DNA of 64,000 nt from Bombilactobacillus bombi (lineage in GTDB: Bacteria; Bacillota; Bacilli; Lactobacillales; Lactobacillaceae), in contig NZ_CP031513.1 of the NCBI RefSeq assembly GCF_003522965.1, positions 434,001-498,000 on the forward strand, read 5' to 3'. The notes below the pieces were generated by a model. It had not been told where the DNA came from. It was given only the letters and a program-made list of their open reading frames with translations, and searched no databases. A program made the position numbers and the translations under genes. Position 1 is the stretch's first letter. Each line of letters opens with the position of its first letter. Shown piece by piece: positions 1 through 9,487 of this stretch.

Positions 1-1506
1 TTTACTACGTTTTCTTTTAATATGGGCAGTGAATATATGCTAGAAGATATGCGGCGGTCCTTATTTTCTAAATTACATCATTTAGGTATGAGTTACTTTG
101 ATCGGACACCAGCAGGTTCCATCGTTTCACGAGTTAATAACGATACAATGTCTTTGTCAGATTTTATGCAGGTTTTTTTGTCAGCTTTAGTGGGGATTTT
201 TTCAATAATTTCAGCTTTGATTGCCATGTGGCTGACAGATAAGTGGGCAGCTGTGGCAGTTTTAGCCTTTTTGCCATTATTGATTTTCTCAATTTGGGTT
301 TATAACAAATACAGTTCGAGTGCTTACCGTTACATGCGTCAGAAATTAAGTGAAATTAATACTAGGATTAGTGAAACAATTCAGGGGATTGACATTATTC
401 AAAATTTTCGGCAGCAACGAAGAATTCAGCAAGAATTTGAACATACTAATCACGAATATTTGTATGCGCGAAGATCAATGATTAAAATTAATTCTTTATT
501 GTTATCGCCCATTGTTAATTTACTCTATACTTTGGCATTAATTGCGGCAATGTATATTTTAGGATGGCATGCTCATATTGGCTTTGTTCAAGCCGGGATG
601 ATTTATGCATTTACAACCTATGTAAGCCAATTTTTTAATCCTATAACTAATATGATGGATACTTTATCCTTTTTTCAAGATGGTGTGGTGGCCGGTTCTA
701 GAACTTTTCATATTTTAGATAGTCAAGAATATGGTCCCCAGCAAAATAAGGATGCACATGGACAAATTACGAAGGGGGCAATTGAATTTCAGCATGTGAG
801 TTTTGCTTATCCTAATGGTCCAGAAGTTCTGCATGATGTTAGTTTTAAAGTTAATCCAGGTGAGAGTTTGGGAATTGTTGGTCATACTGGCAGTGGTAAA
901 AGCACAATGATTAATATTTTATTGCGTTTTTATGAATTTCAAAAAGGACGAATTTTGATTGATGGTCAAGATATTCGTAATCTATCAATTAATGAAATTC
1001 GACAAAAAATTGGTTTGGTATTACAAGATTCATATTTGTTTTATGGAGATATTAACTTTAATATTCGCTTATACAATCAAAACATTACAGACGAGCAGAT
1101 TAAGGCTGCCGCTCAATTAGTTCATGCAGATGAATTTATTGAACAATTGCCACAAAAATATCAGACTCCAGTGACACCTGGTGGTAATGGATTATCAGCT
1201 GGACAAAAGCAATTAATATCTTTTGCCCGAACAATAGTAACAGAACCTTCAATTTTGGTGTTGGATGAAGCAACTGCAAGTATTGACACCGAAACGGAGG
1301 ATTTAATTCAAAGTGGCTTAGATCAATTGCGTCAAGGTCGAACTTCGGTTGCCATTGCACACCGACTTTCAACTATTAAAAATTCCACCAATATCTTAGT
1401 TTTAGATAATGGACGTGTTGTAGAATATGGTAATCATCAACAACTGCTAGATAAAAAAGGTTACTATTATGAATTGTATCGTCTTCAAGAACAAGAAACT
1501 TTTTAA
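1..1506 (+). CDS. ABC exporter half-transporter (permease fused to ATPase), 5' truncated by the window edge
   Basis: The reading frame is open from base 1 upstream of the first ATG (22), so the gene begins outside the window. About 230 residues of the transmembrane domain are present, followed by a complete nucleotide-binding domain. Numbering from the ATG at 22, Walker A (GHTGSGKST) is near residue 284, the signature LSAGQ near 391, Walker B (ILVLDEATAS) near 410 and the switch histidine (AHRLS) near 446. The architecture matches heterodimeric multidrug or lipid exporters (LmrCD / YheHI type). Its partner would lie upstream. The substrate cannot be read from the sequence. Confidence 0.9.
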   Translation, partial: FTTFSFNMGSEYMLEDMRRSLFSKLHHLGMSYFDRTPAGSIVSRVNNDTMSLSDFMQVFLSALVGIFSIISALIAMWLTDKWAAVAVLAFLPLLIFSIWVYNKYSSSAYRYMRQKLSEINTRISETIQGIDIIQNFRQQRRIQQEFEHTNHEYLYARRSMIKINSLLLSPIVNLLYTLALIAAMYILGWHAHIGFVQAGMIYAFTTYVSQFFNPITNMMDTLSFFQDGVVAGSRTFHILDSQEYGPQQNKDAHGQITKGAIEFQHVSFAYPNGPEVLHDVSFKVNPGESLGIVGHTGSGKSTMINILLRFYEFQKGRILIDGQDIRNLSINEIRQKIGLVLQDSYLFYGDINFNIRLYNQNITDEQIKAAAQLVHADEFIEQLPQKYQTPVTPGGNGLSAGQKQLISFARTIVTEPSILVLDEATASIDTETEDLIQSGLDQLRQGRTSVAIAHRLSTIKNSTNILVLDNGRVVEYGNHQQLLDKKGYYYELYRLQEQETF

Positions 1507-1512
1507 CAAATA

Positions 1513-1561
1513 AAAACTCATAAATATTTGCTCTTGATTAAGCAAAATATTTATGAGTTTT
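1513..1561. terminator. Bidirectional intrinsic terminator
   Basis: Perfect 17-bp arms (1513-1529 and 1545-1561) starting AAAACTCAT and ending ATGAGTTTT, with A and T runs at the outer ends. It sits between two convergent genes, the ABC exporter and plsC, and can serve both strands. Confidence 0.85.
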
Positions 1562-1566
1562 ATGCA

Positions 1567-2196
1567 TCAATGTTTACGTTTGGCTGGAACATAATGAAAA
1601 TTAGGATCAATTGAATAATCAATTTGTTGCCAGGCAGTTTGCATTTGTTGGTTAACTGCTTCAATATTTTCATCATTAATTTTTAGTTTACGATCAATAT
1701 TGATAGGTTTACCGAATTTGACTGTGCTGCGCTGGCGTAATAAAAATTTGCCAAATGTTAAAGGACCTTGATAAACTACAGGAACTAAAGGCTTTTTAGA
1801 TAACTTAGCAATCAAGACTGCTCCTCCCTTTAAGTCACTGGAAAAACGTGTTCCTGAAGGAAACATAATTAAACTCAGGTTGCGCGCAGTAAGATCACGA
1901 ACAGGGGTCTTAATTACTGAAGGACCGGGATTTTTGCGATCTACAGGAAAGGCATTAGCGTGTTTTAAGATAAAACTTAAAATGGGATTTTTGAAAAGTT
2001 CTTTTTTAGCCATGAAAGCACAAGGTAATGGACTGACTGCTAAAGCAAATAAAATTGGTTCCCACCAAGTGCGGTGAGGGGCAACCATAATAAAGGATTC
2101 ATCTTTAGGCAAGTTATCTAGGCCTTCAAAGTGTGTATTACCATTTATTAAAGCCACAATTACACGTACAATCGGTACTAATATTTGATAAAACAT
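1567..2196 (-). CDS. plsC: 1-acyl-sn-glycerol-3-phosphate acyltransferase (PlsC/LPLAT family)
   Basis: A 209-residue membrane-associated acyltransferase, expected to acylate lysophosphatidic acid to phosphatidic acid. An N-terminal hydrophobic segment (about residues 1-20) is followed by the catalytic block APHRTWWEP (near 39-47) and the acyl-acceptor block FPSGTR (near 112-117). Both blocks differ from the common forms: HX4E instead of HX4D, and FPSGTR instead of FPEGTR. The family assignment is firm, but the exact acyl acceptor is inferred. An RBS (GAGGT) lies about 9 nt before the ATG. It is divergent from the methyltransferase gene at 2252. Confidence 0.85.
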   Translation of the reverse strand: MFYQILVPIVRVIVALINGNTHFEGLDNLPKDESFIMVAPHRTWWEPILFALAVSPLPCAFMAKKELFKNPILSFILKHANAFPVDRKNPGPSVIKTPVRDLTARNLSLIMFPSGTRFSSDLKGGAVLIAKLSKKPLVPVVYQGPLTFGKFLLRQRSTVKFGKPINIDRKLKINDENIEAVNQQMQTAWQQIDYSIDPNFHYVPAKRKH

Positions 2197-2251
2197 TAAA
2201 TCAACCTCATTTCAATCTTTAATTATTATATCAAAGTTAGGAAGGTAATAA

Positions 2252-2974
2252 ATGACAAAAACCTTAGAACAAGTTCCTGGATTTTCAGTTAGTATTTTCC
2301 AGGATACCCAACTTTTTAGGAGCTCTATTGATTCTGTGCTGTTAGCACATTGGGTTCATCTGAAAACTCAACAGCAATTAGTTGATTTGTGTAGTGGCAG
2401 TGGCATAATTGGCTTATGCTTAGCACAAAAATTTCAAGTCACAACGCATCTATTTGAGATTCAAGAATCCTTGGCCAAATTAGCACAAGAATCAATTAAT
2501 TATAATCATTTAGACGCTAAAGTCCAACAAATAAATACTAATATTAATAAAGTTTTAGATTATCTAACCCATGATAGTGTAGATGTCATTACTTGTAATC
2601 CGCCATATTTTTCTGCACGTGCACATTTTAAATTAAGCAAATCGACTTCACAAAATATTGCTCGGCATGAATTATACTTTGATCAAGAATTATTAGGACA
2701 AACAGCTAGTAGTTTGTTGAAAGATAATGGCAGTTTGTATTTAGTCTATCGACCTGATCGTTTATTAGAGCTGAGTCAAGTATTACAAAAATACCATTTA
2801 CCGATTAAAGAACTATTATTTATCCATCCACATCAGCAAGATTTGGCCAATTTAGTTCTGATTAAATGTCGTAAAAGTATGCGCACCAATGGTTTAAAAG
2901 TTTGGCCGGATTTAATATTGTATAATGAAGATGCAACTTATACTAACCAATTACGGGAATTTGTTCATGGATAA
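2252..2974 (+). CDS. TrmN6-like SAM-dependent methyltransferase (YabB/YfiC family)
   Basis: A 240-residue class I methyltransferase. The SAM-binding motif LVDLCSGSGIIGL is near residue 46 and the N6-adenine type catalytic motif NPPYF near 116, which together mark the tRNA1(Val) A37 N6-methyltransferase family (YfiC/TrmN6, B. subtilis YabB). The final codons overlap the next gene, and in Firmicutes YabB is typically followed by a GIY-YIG protein (YazA), as here. The exact RNA substrate in Gram-positives is inferred. RBS GGAAGGT precedes the ATG. Confidence 0.85.
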   Translation: MTKTLEQVPGFSVSIFQDTQLFRSSIDSVLLAHWVHLKTQQQLVDLCSGSGIIGLCLAQKFQVTTHLFEIQESLAKLAQESINYNHLDAKVQQINTNINKVLDYLTHDSVDVITCNPPYFSARAHFKLSKSTSQNIARHELYFDQELLGQTASSLLKDNGSLYLVYRPDRLLELSQVLQKYHLPIKELLFIHPHQQDLANLVLIKCRKSMRTNGLKVWPDLILYNEDATYTNQLREFVHG

Positions 2975-3227
2975 ATCACAATCTTATTCTGTTTATATTG
3001 TACATTGTGCTGATGGTACTTATTATACAGGTATCTCTAATGACGTACCGGCCAGAATTCATGCCCACAATTTGGGCAAGGGTGCCAAATATACCAAAAT
3101 GCGACGACCAGTTCAATTAGTTTATCAAAAATTAATTGGTGATCGTTCTGCAGCCTCAAAAAGGGAGTGGGAGATTAAGCATTATACTCGGGCGCAAAAA
3201 ATAAAACTATTTCATTTAAAGTCTTGA
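2967..3227 (+). CDS. GIY-YIG domain protein, YazA/UPF0213 family
   Basis: The ATG at 2967 was chosen because it gives an 86-residue protein beginning just before the domain (YSVYIVHCADGTYYTGIS). An upstream in-frame start at 2925 would lie deep inside the previous gene. The GIY-YIG signature appears as YIV and YTG, with a downstream Arg and Glu (KREWEIKHY) as in stand-alone UPF0213 proteins. These resemble single-domain nucleases but their cellular role is not established. It overlaps the methyltransferase by 8 nt, so the two are probably translationally coupled. Confidence 0.85.
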   Translation: MDKSQSYSVYIVHCADGTYYTGISNDVPARIHAHNLGKGAKYTKMRRPVQLVYQKLIGDRSAASKREWEIKHYTRAQKIKLFHLKS

Positions 3228-3252
3228 TTATTGTGAGCAATTACAGTAAAAT
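3224..3252 (+). promoter_or_regulatory. Sigma-A-type promoter of rpsB
   Basis: TTGATT (3224-3229), 17-bp spacer, TAAAAT (3247-3252). It begins at the end of the GIY-YIG gene and leaves a 5' UTR of about 105 nt before rpsB. Confidence 0.6.
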
Positions 3253-3258
3253 TTTTAA

Positions 3259-3364
3259 TGGCATTAAATACACACGTTAATTTTGATTTTGCGGGTGCGC
3301 TTTATTTATTAAGTGTGACAATTTTGTAGATTAACGGCGGAAAAAACCAATGGAGGAATTTAAT
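3259..3364 (+). promoter_or_regulatory. Structured 5' leader of rpsB (possible autoregulatory leader)
   Basis: The leader can form a long-range 7-bp pairing (CGTTAAT 3275-3281 with ATTAACG 3330-3336). A competing pairing is CACAC 3271-3275 with GTGTG 3313-3317. The base of the first stem ends shortly before the GGAGGA ribosome binding site (from 3351). Ribosomal protein leaders are often autoregulatory, but I do not recognise a named family here; the function is inference. Confidence 0.3.
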
Positions 3365-4168
3365 ATGTCTGTATTATCAATGAAACAATTATTAGAAGCA
3401 GGTGTGCATTTTGGCCACCAAACACGGCGCTGGAACCCTAAAATGAAGCCTTATATCTTCACACAGCGTAATGGTATTTATATTATTGATTTACAAAAAA
3501 CAGTTCACATGATTGATGATGCTTATAATTTTGTGAAAGATGTTGCTGCTGACGATGGTGTGTTCTTGTTTGTTGGTACAAAGAAGCAAGCACAAGACTC
3601 TATTGCTGAAGAAGCAACTCGTGCTGGTCAATACTATGTTAACCATCGCTGGTTAGGTGGAACTTTAACTAACTGGGATACTATTCAAAGCCGGATTAAA
3701 CGCTTAAAGCAAATCAAGAAAATGGCTGAAGATGGCACATTTGAACGTTTGCCAAAGAAAGAAGTTGCTTTGTTAATGAAGCAACAACAAAAATTAGAAA
3801 AATTCTTAGGCGGCATTGAAGATATGCCACGGATTCCCGATGTAATGTTCATCGTAGATCCACATAAAGAAAGTATTGCTGTTAAAGAAGCTCATAAATT
3901 AAATATTCCAATCGTTGCAATGGTTGATACCAATACTGATCCTGATGATATTGATGTTATCATTCCTGCTAACGATGATGCTATTCGTGCTGTTCGCTTA
4001 ATTACTGCTAAAATGGCCGATGCAATTATTGAAGGTCATCAAGGTGAAGAAACTGATGATGTGCAAGAACAAGTTGCACCAGCTAGCGATTCTGAAGCTA
4101 AAGCTGATATTGAGCAAGTTGTTGAAGCTGATGCTGAACAAAACGCTGCTGATTCAGAAAACAAATAA
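3365..4168 (+). CDS. rpsB: 30S ribosomal protein S2
   Basis: The start at 3365 ([19 protein letters not shown]) is set by RBS GGAGGA ending 8 nt upstream; an in-frame ATG at 3350 lies before that RBS and is unlikely. The 267-residue product shows S2 landmarks: [15 protein letters not shown], then [10 protein letters not shown] near residue 92, then FIVDPHKE and [11 protein letters not shown]. The C-terminal ~35 residues are an acidic, Ala/Glu/Asp-rich tail, as is common in lactobacilli. It is followed by tsf, the usual partner. Confidence 0.98.
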   Translation: MSVLSMKQLLEAGVHFGHQTRRWNPKMKPYIFTQRNGIYIIDLQKTVHMIDDAYNFVKDVAADDGVFLFVGTKKQAQDSIAEEATRAGQYYVNHRWLGGTLTNWDTIQSRIKRLKQIKKMAEDGTFERLPKKEVALLMKQQQKLEKFLGGIEDMPRIPDVMFIVDPHKESIAVKEAHKLNIPIVAMVDTNTDPDDIDVIIPANDDAIRAVRLITAKMADAIIEGHQGEETDDVQEQVAPASDSEAKADIEQVVEADAEQNAADSENK

Positions 4169-4179
4169 TTAATTCAATA

Positions 4180-4216
4180 AAACTGTCTTGTTGACGATAG
4201 ACTCAAGATGGTTTTT
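4180..4216 (+). terminator. Attenuating hairpin between rpsB and tsf
   Basis: AAACTGTCTTG (4180-4190) pairs with CAAGATGGTTT (4204-4214) using two G-U pairs, followed by a short T run. It is probably a partial terminator or processing site that sets S2 versus EF-Ts levels. Confidence 0.5.
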
Positions 4217-4250
4217 ATTATGTAATACCAATAGCCAGGAGGAAAGTTAA

Positions 4251-5129
4251 ATGACCAAAATTACTGCTGCTCAAGTCAAAGAATTACGTGATAAAACTAG
4301 TGTAGGAATGATGGATGCTAAAAAGGCTTTAGTTGCTGCTGATGGTGATATGCAAAAAGCCATTGATGAATTACGCGAAAAGGGTGTAGCTAAAGCAGCT
4401 AAGAAGAGTGATCGAATTGCTGCTGAAGGTTTAGCTGCAGTTAAAGTTGTTGACAACCACGCTGTATTATTAGAAGTTAATTCTGAAACTGATTTTGTAG
4501 CTTCTAATGATAAGTTTACTAATTTGGTATCTGCTATTGCAACCGCCATTGTTGAAAATAGCCCTAAAGACTTAGCTGCGGCTATGGAGCTTACAACCGC
4601 AGATGGCGAAACTGTGGATGCTGCAATTACTAATTTAACTGCAGTTATTGGTGAAAAGATTACATTGCGTCGTTTTAAAGTTGTTGAAAAAACAGACAGT
4701 CAAGTATTTGGTTCTTATTTGCATAATGGTGGTAAAGTAGCTGCTTTAGTTGTATTAGATGGTGCAGATGAAGCTGCTGCTCATGATGTGGCTATGCATG
4801 TTGCTGCTATTAATCCTGAATATTTGAATCGCGATGAAGTACCAAGCGATGTAATTGAACATGAACGTCAAATCTTTACTGAAGAAACAATTAATGAAGG
4901 TAAACCAGAAAAAATTGTACCTAAAATTGTTGAAGGACGTTTGAACAAATATCTTTCTGAAATTAGTTTAGCAGACCAAGATTTTGTAAAAGATCCTGAT
5001 CAAACTGTTGCTAAATTCGTTGCTTCTAAAGGTGGCAAATTAGTTTCTTTCGATCGTTACCAAGTTGGTGAAGGAATTGAAAAGAAACAAGAAAACTTTG
5101 TTGACGAAGTTATGGGTCAAATTAAATAA
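4251..5129 (+). CDS. tsf: Translation elongation factor Ts
   Basis: A 292-residue guanine nucleotide exchange factor for EF-Tu. The N-terminal UBA-like domain contains [18 protein letters not shown], followed by the core motif [14 protein letters not shown] (near 75-88) that contacts EF-Tu. The length is normal for the family. A good RBS (AGGAGG) precedes the ATG. Confidence 0.98.
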   Translation: MTKITAAQVKELRDKTSVGMMDAKKALVAADGDMQKAIDELREKGVAKAAKKSDRIAAEGLAAVKVVDNHAVLLEVNSETDFVASNDKFTNLVSAIATAIVENSPKDLAAAMELTTADGETVDAAITNLTAVIGEKITLRRFKVVEKTDSQVFGSYLHNGGKVAALVVLDGADEAAAHDVAMHVAAINPEYLNRDEVPSDVIEHERQIFTEETINEGKPEKIVPKIVEGRLNKYLSEISLADQDFVKDPDQTVAKFVASKGGKLVSFDRYQVGEGIEKKQENFVDEVMGQIK

Positions 5130-5152
5130 AAAGCGCATAGCGCTTTTTTTTT
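5128..5152 (+). terminator. Intrinsic terminator after tsf
   Basis: AAAAAGCGC, three-base loop, GCGCTTTTT, followed by a run of T (5128-5152). It ends the rpsB-tsf transcript. Confidence 0.85.
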
Positions 5153-5160
5153 GGACTTAA

Positions 5161-5190
5161 TTAACGTTTAAGCAGCGATTATGGTAAAAT
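5161..5190 (+). promoter_or_regulatory. Putative promoter of pyrH-frr
   Basis: TTAACG (5161-5166), 18-bp spacer, TAAAAT (5185-5190) preceded by TGG (extended -10). It lies between the tsf terminator and the pyrH RBS. Confidence 0.5.
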
Positions 5191-5218
5191 AATTAAAAGA
5201 AATTGAAGGAGCTTATAA

Positions 5219-5950
5219 ATGACTGTTAAATATCAACGTGTTGTCTTAAAATTAAGTGGTGAAGCTCTAGCAGGTGAAAAGGGTTTTGGTATTAATCCTC
5301 CCGTAATTGGTGCTATTGCTAAGCAAATAAAAAAAGTTCATAGTTTGGGCGTCCAAATTTCTATTGTCTGTGGTGGTGGCAATATTTGGCGTGGTGAAAC
5401 AGGCGCTGAAATGGGAATGGAACGTTCACAAGCTGATTATATTGGCATGTTAGCTACTGTGATGAATGCTTTAGCCTTACAGGATGGTTTAGAGAATGTT
5501 GGTGTTCCTACCAGAGTGCAAACTTCAATTGAAATGCGCCAAATTGCAGAACCTTATATTCGCCGTCGGGCTATTCGGCATTTAGAAAAAAATCGGGTAG
5601 TTATTTTTGCGGCTGGTACAGGCAGTCCTTATTTTTCGACAGATACCACATCCGTTTTACGGGCAGCTGAAATTGATGCAGATGTCATTTTAATGGCTAA
5701 AAATGGTGTGGATGGTGTTTACTCGGCAGATCCTCAAAGTGACCCCACCGCAACTAAATATGATAACTTAACACAACTAGATATTATCAATAATAATCTT
5801 GGAGTGATGGACTCTACTGCTAGTTCTCTATCAATGGATAATGATATCCCACTAGTAGTATTTAATCTTAATGAACCGGATAATATTTTGCGAGTTATTC
5901 AAGGTGAACAGATTGGAACAACAATTCAAGGGGGAAAAAATAGTGACTAA
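5219..5950 (+). CDS. pyrH: UMP kinase
   Basis: A 243-residue amino-acid kinase family enzyme that phosphorylates UMP to UDP in pyrimidine nucleotide synthesis. The N-terminal [10 protein letters not shown] block, [10 protein letters not shown] (near 49-58), the [11 protein letters not shown] segment (near 136) and [10 protein letters not shown] (near 161) are characteristic of bacterial PyrH. RBS GAAGGAG precedes the ATG. Its last codons overlap the frr start by 8 nt. Confidence 0.97.
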   Translation: MTVKYQRVVLKLSGEALAGEKGFGINPPVIGAIAKQIKKVHSLGVQISIVCGGGNIWRGETGAEMGMERSQADYIGMLATVMNALALQDGLENVGVPTRVQTSIEMRQIAEPYIRRRAIRHLEKNRVVIFAAGTGSPYFSTDTTSVLRAAEIDADVILMAKNGVDGVYSADPQSDPTATKYDNLTQLDIINNNLGVMDSTASSLSMDNDIPLVVFNLNEPDNILRVIQGEQIGTTIQGGKNSD

Positions 5951-6500
5951 TGCAATTATTGAAGATGCAAAATCACATATGAAAAAAAGTGAAGAGGCTT
6001 TACAGCGCGATTTAGGTAAGATTCGTGCAGGCAGGGCTAATGCTAGTATTCTTAATGGAATAACGGTTGAATATTACGGTGCTGAATTACCAATTAACCA
6101 AGTTGCTTCTATTAGTATTCCAGAAGCTCGTGTGATATTAATCACACCTTTTGATAAAACAGCATTGAAAGACATTGAAAAAGCACTTTTGAAGTCTGAT
6201 ATTGGAATTAATCCAGCTAACGATGGTAGTGTTATTCGGTTAGTAATTCCGCAATTAACTGGTGAAAGACGCCAAGAATTAGCAAAAGAAGTTGGAAAAA
6301 TTTCTGAAATGGCAAAAGTTAGCATTCGTAACTTACGCCGCGAAGCAATTGATAAGTTGAAAAAGCAACAAAAGAATAGTGAAATCACAGATGATGAATT
6401 CTATGATTTAGAAAAACAGGTCCAAAAGGTAACTGATAATAGCATTAAAAATATCGAGAATATTTCTGCTAAGAAGTCGCAAGAGTTGGTAGAAGGCTAA
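5943..6500 (+). CDS. frr: Ribosome recycling factor
   Basis: The GTG at 5943, placed 8 nt after a GGGGGA Shine-Dalgarno, gives a 185-residue protein ([20 protein letters not shown]), the normal RRF length. A longer in-frame ORF from 5871 would add 24 residues encoded inside pyrH and is rejected. The diagnostic segments [12 protein letters not shown] and [15 protein letters not shown] are present. It releases tRNA and mRNA from the post-termination ribosome with EF-G. It is coupled to pyrH by overlap. Confidence 0.96.
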   Translation: MTNAIIEDAKSHMKKSEEALQRDLGKIRAGRANASILNGITVEYYGAELPINQVASISIPEARVILITPFDKTALKDIEKALLKSDIGINPANDGSVIRLVIPQLTGERRQELAKEVGKISEMAKVSIRNLRREAIDKLKKQQKNSEITDDEFYDLEKQVQKVTDNSIKNIENISAKKSQELVEG

Positions 6501-6544
6501 TTTATTTTGACATAATTGGCGATAAAGATTAATATTTTCAAGTG

Positions 6545-6580
6545 AAGGGACTGAATTGACGATTGTCATAGTCCCTTTAT
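6545..6580 (+). terminator. Probable terminator after frr
   Basis: AAGGGACT (6545-6552) pairs with AGTCCCTT (6570-6577), with an additional inner TGAC/GTCA pairing. The following T tract is short and interrupted, so termination may be partial before uppS. Confidence 0.6.
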
Positions 6581-6609
6581 ATATTTATTAAAATTATTTG
6601 GGAGTTAAT

Positions 6610-7341
6610 ATGGTCAAGCTAAAATTACCAAAGCATGTAGCGATAATTATGGATGGCAACGGCCGCTGGGCTAAACAACGTAATTTACCGCGTATTGCTG
6701 GACATCAGGCTGGAATGAATAATTTGCAAACAATTGCAACAGCTGCTAGTAATCTCGGAATTGAAGCCTTGACAGTGTATGCTTTTTCAACTGAAAATTG
6801 GAGACGTCCGACAAATGAAGTTAATTTTTTAATGCGGTTACCAATCGATTTTTTTGATAAATTTATGCCTGATTTAATGAAAAATAATGTTCGAATAATG
6901 ATTACAGGTTTTTTGGAACAGTTACCAGCTAAAACTTTGGCTGTTTGTCAACGAGCTATTGAGCAAACAGCCAATAATGATGGAATGATTTTAAATTTTG
7001 CATTTAATTATGGTGCACAAAGCGATATTATTAATGCGATGAAATTATTCTATCAAGATGTTGAATCTAATTCTAGAAACATTGCTGATTTAAATGAAGA
7101 TGTTTTTTCTGGTTATTTAAAGAGTGCGCAATTGGGCAAATTACAAAATCCTGATTTTTTAATCCGCACAAGTGGTGAACAACGTTTGTCAAATTTTTAT
7201 TTGTGGGAATTGGCTTATTCAGAAATGATTTTTGTGGATGAATATTGGCCTGATTATTCTGTTAGCAATTTGGAACGGGATCTGAAGAAGTATAGCCAGC
7301 GTGATCGGCGTTATGGTGGCTTAAATGAAAAGAATAAATGA
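6610..7341 (+). CDS. uppS: Undecaprenyl diphosphate synthase (cis-prenyltransferase)
   Basis: The ATG at 6610 follows GGGAG; an upstream in-frame TTG at 6598 precedes that RBS and is unlikely. The 243-residue enzyme makes the C55 lipid carrier for peptidoglycan. It shows the family signature HVAIIMDGNGRWAKQR (catalytic Asp in MDGNGRW), STENWRRP (near 68), the C-terminal LIRTSGEQRLSNFYLWELAY region and a final Glu-rich FVDEYWPD block. The gene is adjacent to cdsA, as in most Firmicutes. Confidence 0.97.
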   Translation: MVKLKLPKHVAIIMDGNGRWAKQRNLPRIAGHQAGMNNLQTIATAASNLGIEALTVYAFSTENWRRPTNEVNFLMRLPIDFFDKFMPDLMKNNVRIMITGFLEQLPAKTLAVCQRAIEQTANNDGMILNFAFNYGAQSDIINAMKLFYQDVESNSRNIADLNEDVFSGYLKSAQLGKLQNPDFLIRTSGEQRLSNFYLWELAYSEMIFVDEYWPDYSVSNLERDLKKYSQRDRRYGGLNEKNK

Positions 7342-7350
7342 GGTAAAATA

Positions 7351-8166
7351 TTGAAAAAAAGAGTAATTACAGCTATTGTGGCTTTAGCAATTTTTATTCC
7401 AATTATTATTGCTGGTGGAGTATGGATTGATATTACTGCTTCTGTTTTAGCAATTGTAGGACTATCAGAAATTTATATAATGCGCAAGCGAATCATTGTT
7501 TCGTTGGATTTTTTTATTGGTGCTATTGGGGTATTACTGTTATCACTTCCAGAAAATGCTTTAAGATGGTTGCCAAGTGATTTTTCTCGCTTTGATTTAG
7601 CCTATGTTTTTGTTGCGCTACTCTTAGTCTTAATGGTCTTTACTAAAAACAATTATAACTTTGAAGATGCTGGAACAACTATTTTATCAATGTTTTATAT
7701 TGGCAATGGATTTCATTATTTAGCTGCTATTCGCAATTCGGATTCTGGCGGACTATCCTTGTTATTATTTGGCATGATTATTGTTTGGGTAACTGATAGT
7801 GGTGCTTACTTAGTTGGGCGTAAACTGGGAAAACATAAATTATATCCAGCAATTAGTCCCAATAAAACTTGGGAGGGCTCAATTGGCGGAGTTTTAGCTG
7901 CCATTATATTTGCGTTGATTTATATGATTGGCTTTAATCAATTTCGTAATATTACAACTATGAGTCAAAGTGTTCCAATGTTAATTATATTAACGATTAT
8001 TCTTTCGGTAGCTGGGCAGATTGGTGATTTAGTGGAATCAGCTTATAAACGTTTTTATGGCGTCAAAGATTCTGGTAAAATTTTGCCAGGACATGGCGGA
8101 ATTTTGGACCGTTTTGATAGTATGCTTTTCGTTTTGCCGTTAATCCACGCCCTTGGTTTTATTTAA
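7351..8166 (+). CDS. cdsA: Phosphatidate cytidylyltransferase
   Basis: A TTG start at 7351 follows GAGGT overlapping the uppS stop. The 271-residue polytopic membrane protein carries the CDP-alcohol signature SAYKRFYGVKDSGKI followed by LPGHGGILDRFDS near the C-terminus. It converts phosphatidic acid plus CTP to CDP-diacylglycerol for phospholipid synthesis. It lies between uppS and rseP, the conserved order. Confidence 0.96.
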   Translation: MKKRVITAIVALAIFIPIIIAGGVWIDITASVLAIVGLSEIYIMRKRIIVSLDFFIGAIGVLLLSLPENALRWLPSDFSRFDLAYVFVALLLVLMVFTKNNYNFEDAGTTILSMFYIGNGFHYLAAIRNSDSGGLSLLLFGMIIVWVTDSGAYLVGRKLGKHKLYPAISPNKTWEGSIGGVLAAIIFALIYMIGFNQFRNITTMSQSVPMLIILTIILSVAGQIGDLVESAYKRFYGVKDSGKILPGHGGILDRFDSMLFVLPLIHALGFI

Positions 8167-8188
8167 GACAAACTTTGGAGGTAGATTT

Positions 8189-9460
8189 TTGATAGCCATA
8201 ATTACATTTATTATTGTTTTCGGGTTGATTGTTATTGTCCATGAATTTGGTCATTATTATTTGGCCAAGAAATCTGGTATTTTAGTGCGTCAATTTTCCA
8301 TCGGTATGGGTCCCAAATTAGTTTCTTATACCAAAAATCATACTCTTTACACTATTCGATTATTACCCCTAGGTGGGTATGTCATGCTTGCAGGTGCAGA
8401 AGATGACGATGAAGAATTAAAGCCGGGGACTATTATCGGTTTAAAGCTTAATGCTGATGAGCAAGTCATTAAAATTGATAATTCACAACAAACTAATGAT
8501 GCTGATTTAATTCCATTACAAGTTTCCCAAAGTGATTTACAAAAAGATCTCTATATCGAAGGCTATATTAGTGGCGATGAGCAGACTTTACACCGATATG
8601 CAGTTCATCATGATGCTACTATTGTTGATGAAACAGGAACTGAAATGCAAATTGCACCACAAGATGTACAATTTAATTCAGCTAGTTTATTGAATCGCTT
8701 TTTAACTAACTTTGCTGGGCCTTTTAATAATTTGATATTTGGAATTATTGTTTATATTATTAGTGCCTTTTTGATCGGTGGTCCCTTAAGTTCTGGCAAC
8801 AAATTAGGCGAAATTCAACCCAATTCGCCCGCTGCTGCTGTTCATTTACAAGCGGGAGATCAAATTACCCGAGTAGGCAATCAAAAAGTCAATAACTGGG
8901 AACAATTAGCTCAAGAAATTGCTAAAAGACCTAAAAAAGCAACACCTTTAACTGTTCAGAAGGCCAATCATAAGATTGTACAAGTGACAGTTCATCCTAA
9001 ATCAGTGAAAAATGGTAAAGAAGTTATTGGACAAATTGGGATTATGCCTCAACGAGACCATCGGTTTGGTCCTACTTTGAAATCTGGTTTTGTTTCCGCC
9101 TTTAGTTCAATGGGGATAATTTTTAATGCTTTGAAGCAGATGGTTACTGGTGGCTTTAATATTAATCAATTAGGTGGTCCAGTGGCTATATATTCCCAAA
9201 CTTCACAGGTAGCAGCTATGGGATATAAGCAGGTTATTGTATTTATTGCGTGGTTGTCTATTAATTTAGGAATTATGAATTTATTACCCATACCAGCTTT
9301 AGATGGTGGTAAATTATTGCTTAATATCATTGAAGCTATTCGGCGGAAGCCGGTTTCCCAAAAGACAGAAATAATTATTAATTTAATTGGTGTAGCATTT
9401 TTAGTTATGCTTATGGTTGCTGTCACTTGGAATGATATTACAAGATTTTTTATTAAATAA
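8189..9460 (+). CDS. rseP: Site-2 intramembrane zinc metalloprotease (RseP/Eep/RasP)
   Basis: The TTG at 8189, preceded by GGAGGT, places the zinc motif HEFGH at residues 18-22 inside the first transmembrane helix. Upstream in-frame codons from 8153 overlap cdsA. A PDZ domain (about 205-290) follows the second helix, and the third zinc-ligand motif NLLPIPALDGGKL is near residue 368. A lactobacillus-style insertion lies between the HEFGH helix and the PDZ domain. The family cleaves anti-sigma factors, signal-peptide remnants and pheromone precursors; the actual substrates here are unknown. Confidence 0.95.
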   Translation: MIAIITFIIVFGLIVIVHEFGHYYLAKKSGILVRQFSIGMGPKLVSYTKNHTLYTIRLLPLGGYVMLAGAEDDDEELKPGTIIGLKLNADEQVIKIDNSQQTNDADLIPLQVSQSDLQKDLYIEGYISGDEQTLHRYAVHHDATIVDETGTEMQIAPQDVQFNSASLLNRFLTNFAGPFNNLIFGIIVYIISAFLIGGPLSSGNKLGEIQPNSPAAAVHLQAGDQITRVGNQKVNNWEQLAQEIAKRPKKATPLTVQKANHKIVQVTVHPKSVKNGKEVIGQIGIMPQRDHRFGPTLKSGFVSAFSSMGIIFNALKQMVTGGFNINQLGGPVAIYSQTSQVAAMGYKQVIVFIAWLSINLGIMNLLPIPALDGGKLLLNIIEAIRRKPVSQKTEIIINLIGVAFLVMLMVAVTWNDITRFFIK

Positions 9461-9487
9461 AGATAGGTTTTGAGGAGGAGTTTTGAG

